The notes below the pieces were generated by a model. That model saw only the letters and a list, made by a program, of their open reading frames with translations. It made no database searches and was not told the DNA's origin. A DNA stretch of 7,027 nt from positions 1 to 7,027 of the forward strand of contig JAFLDC010000139.1 of assembly GCA_017302775.1 (NCBI GenBank), read 5' to 3'. The position numbers and the translations under genes are program-made. This stretch comes from Sphingomonadales bacterium. Its GTDB lineage: Bacteria; Pseudomonadota; Alphaproteobacteria; Sphingomonadales; Sphingomonadaceae. The stretch's first letter is position 1. Every line of letters begins with the position of its first letter. This document shows, piece by piece, positions 6,398-7,027 of the stretch.

Positions 6398-6401
6398 CTC
6401 C
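6398..6401 (-). promoter_or_regulatory. Ribosome binding site favouring the GTG start of ung at 6388
   Basis: On the minus strand GGAG lies 9 nt before the GTG at 6388. The alternative GTG at 6421 is preceded only by AAAGCGGG, a weaker match. This decides the start given for ung, with moderate certainty. Confidence 0.5.
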
Positions 6402-6452
6402 GCGAATGCAGGGCTTTTCACCCCGCTTTGATAAGCCTAAGCACCTTGGCCT

Positions 6453-7027
6453 ATGGCAGTCTATCTCCACGAAGAAGATCTCCCCGCCGACGTGCTGGGT
6501 CCTGGCCCGGTTGCGGTCGACACCGAAACGATGGGGTTGATCACCCCGCGCGACCGGTTGTGCCTGGTCCAGATTTCGGATGGCGGTGGGGACGAGCATC
6601 TGGTCCGTTTCGCCCCCGGATCGCGCTATGATGCCCCCAACCTGAAGGGGGTGCTGGCTGATCCGGAGCGGGTGAAGCTCTATCACTTCGCACGCTTCGA
6701 TCTGGCTGCGATTGACTATTACATGGGCATCATGGCTGCACCGGTATTTTGCACCAAGATCGCCAGCAAGCTGGTGCGCACCTATACTGATCGGCACGGG
6801 TTGAAGGATCTGGTTCGCGAACTGCTGGGCAAGGACTTGTCCAAGCAGCAGCAATCAAGCGATTGGGGCGGCGCTGAGCTGAGCGAGGCACAGCGGGAAT
6901 ATGCCGCTTCCGACGTACGTTACTTGCACGCCATGCACACCATCCTGATCGAGCGTCTAGCGCGCGAACACCGTACCGATCTGGCTCAGGCGGCGTTCGA
7001 TTTTCTGCCGTATCGCGCGCGGCTGGA
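6453..7027 (+). CDS. rnd: Ribonuclease D-like 3'-5' exonuclease (3' end outside window)
   Basis: The frame is open from ATG 6453 to the right edge, giving 191 residues without a stop. It is a DEDDy-type 3'-5' exonuclease. Exo I is VAVDTETMGL with Asp23 and Glu25, Exo II is HFARFDLAAI with Asp83, and Exo III is YAASD with Tyr150 and Asp154; these are the four metal-binding acids plus the tyrosine of the family. The known role is trimming 3' ends of tRNA precursors and other RNAs. Alphaproteobacteria often carry a short form of about 205 residues made of the exonuclease domain alone, without the HRDC domains of the E. coli enzyme. The sequence looks close to its end (FDFLPYRARL), so roughly 15 residues are probably missing. 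The start gives a normal N-terminus (MAVYLHEEDLP), though the ribosome binding site is weak. Confidence 0.93.
   Translation, partial: MAVYLHEEDLPADVLGPGPVAVDTETMGLITPRDRLCLVQISDGGGDEHLVRFAPGSRYDAPNLKGVLADPERVKLYHFARFDLAAIDYYMGIMAAPVFCTKIASKLVRTYTDRHGLKDLVRELLGKDLSKQQQSSDWGGAELSEAQREYAASDVRYLHAMHTILIERLAREHRTDLAQAAFDFLPYRARL

Noticed and set aside
6389..6452. A sigma-70 promoter in the ung/RNase D divergent gap
   Set aside because: No -35/-10 pair with acceptable spacing could be supported on either strand by eye.
6051..6854. A 267-codon open frame on the minus strand spanning the ung start and the RNase D gene
   Set aside because: It lies over two genes with complete catalytic motifs, its translation shows no domain I recognise, and it looks like a high-GC antisense shadow.

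Overview
This is a compact chromosomal stretch, about 60% GC by eye, most likely from an alphaproteobacterium and probably a member of the Sphingomonadales (Sphingomonas, Novosphingobium or Erythrobacter type). Three things suggest this: the style of the GltB, GltD, Ung and short RNase D proteins, a pair of diverged acyl-CoA dehydrogenases, and a good match to the EcfG general stress response promoter in front of a hemerythrin gene. The order-level assignment is inference. No phage, insertion sequence, CRISPR array, tRNA or rRNA was seen.

Layout: the first 1.84 kb holds the end of gltB and all of gltD, the two subunits of NADPH-dependent glutamate synthase, in one operon. Right after the gltD stop comes a GGAAC-N16-CGTT promoter, then a Lys/Ala-tailed hemerythrin (HHE) protein at 1912-2526. 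Facing it on the minus strand are a pirin-type cupin (2705-3403) and a possible 52-residue small ORF downstream of it (2532-2690). The small ORF fills the gap up to the hemerythrin stop.

Next is a plus-strand acyl-CoA dehydrogenase (3582-4718), whose stop codon overlaps that of a shorter minus-strand acyl-CoA dehydrogenase-like gene (4715-5683). The first keeps a plausible catalytic glutamate. The second has a degenerate middle domain and no glutamate at either known catalytic position. Together they look like the large and small subunits of a heteromeric dehydrogenase, but arranged tail to tail. A rho-independent terminator for the first gene lies inside the coding sequence of the second. 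The short gene sits 18 nt behind ung (uracil-DNA glycosylase), so these two are probably co-transcribed. Divergent from ung, a short ribonuclease D gene runs off the right edge and lacks only its C-terminus.

Most genes are ordinary housekeeping or accessory metabolism. I do not see an undescribed multi-gene system. The points most worth a second look are the stress promoter with its tailed hemerythrin, the interlocked acyl-CoA dehydrogenase pair with its embedded terminator, and the small ORF beside pirin.
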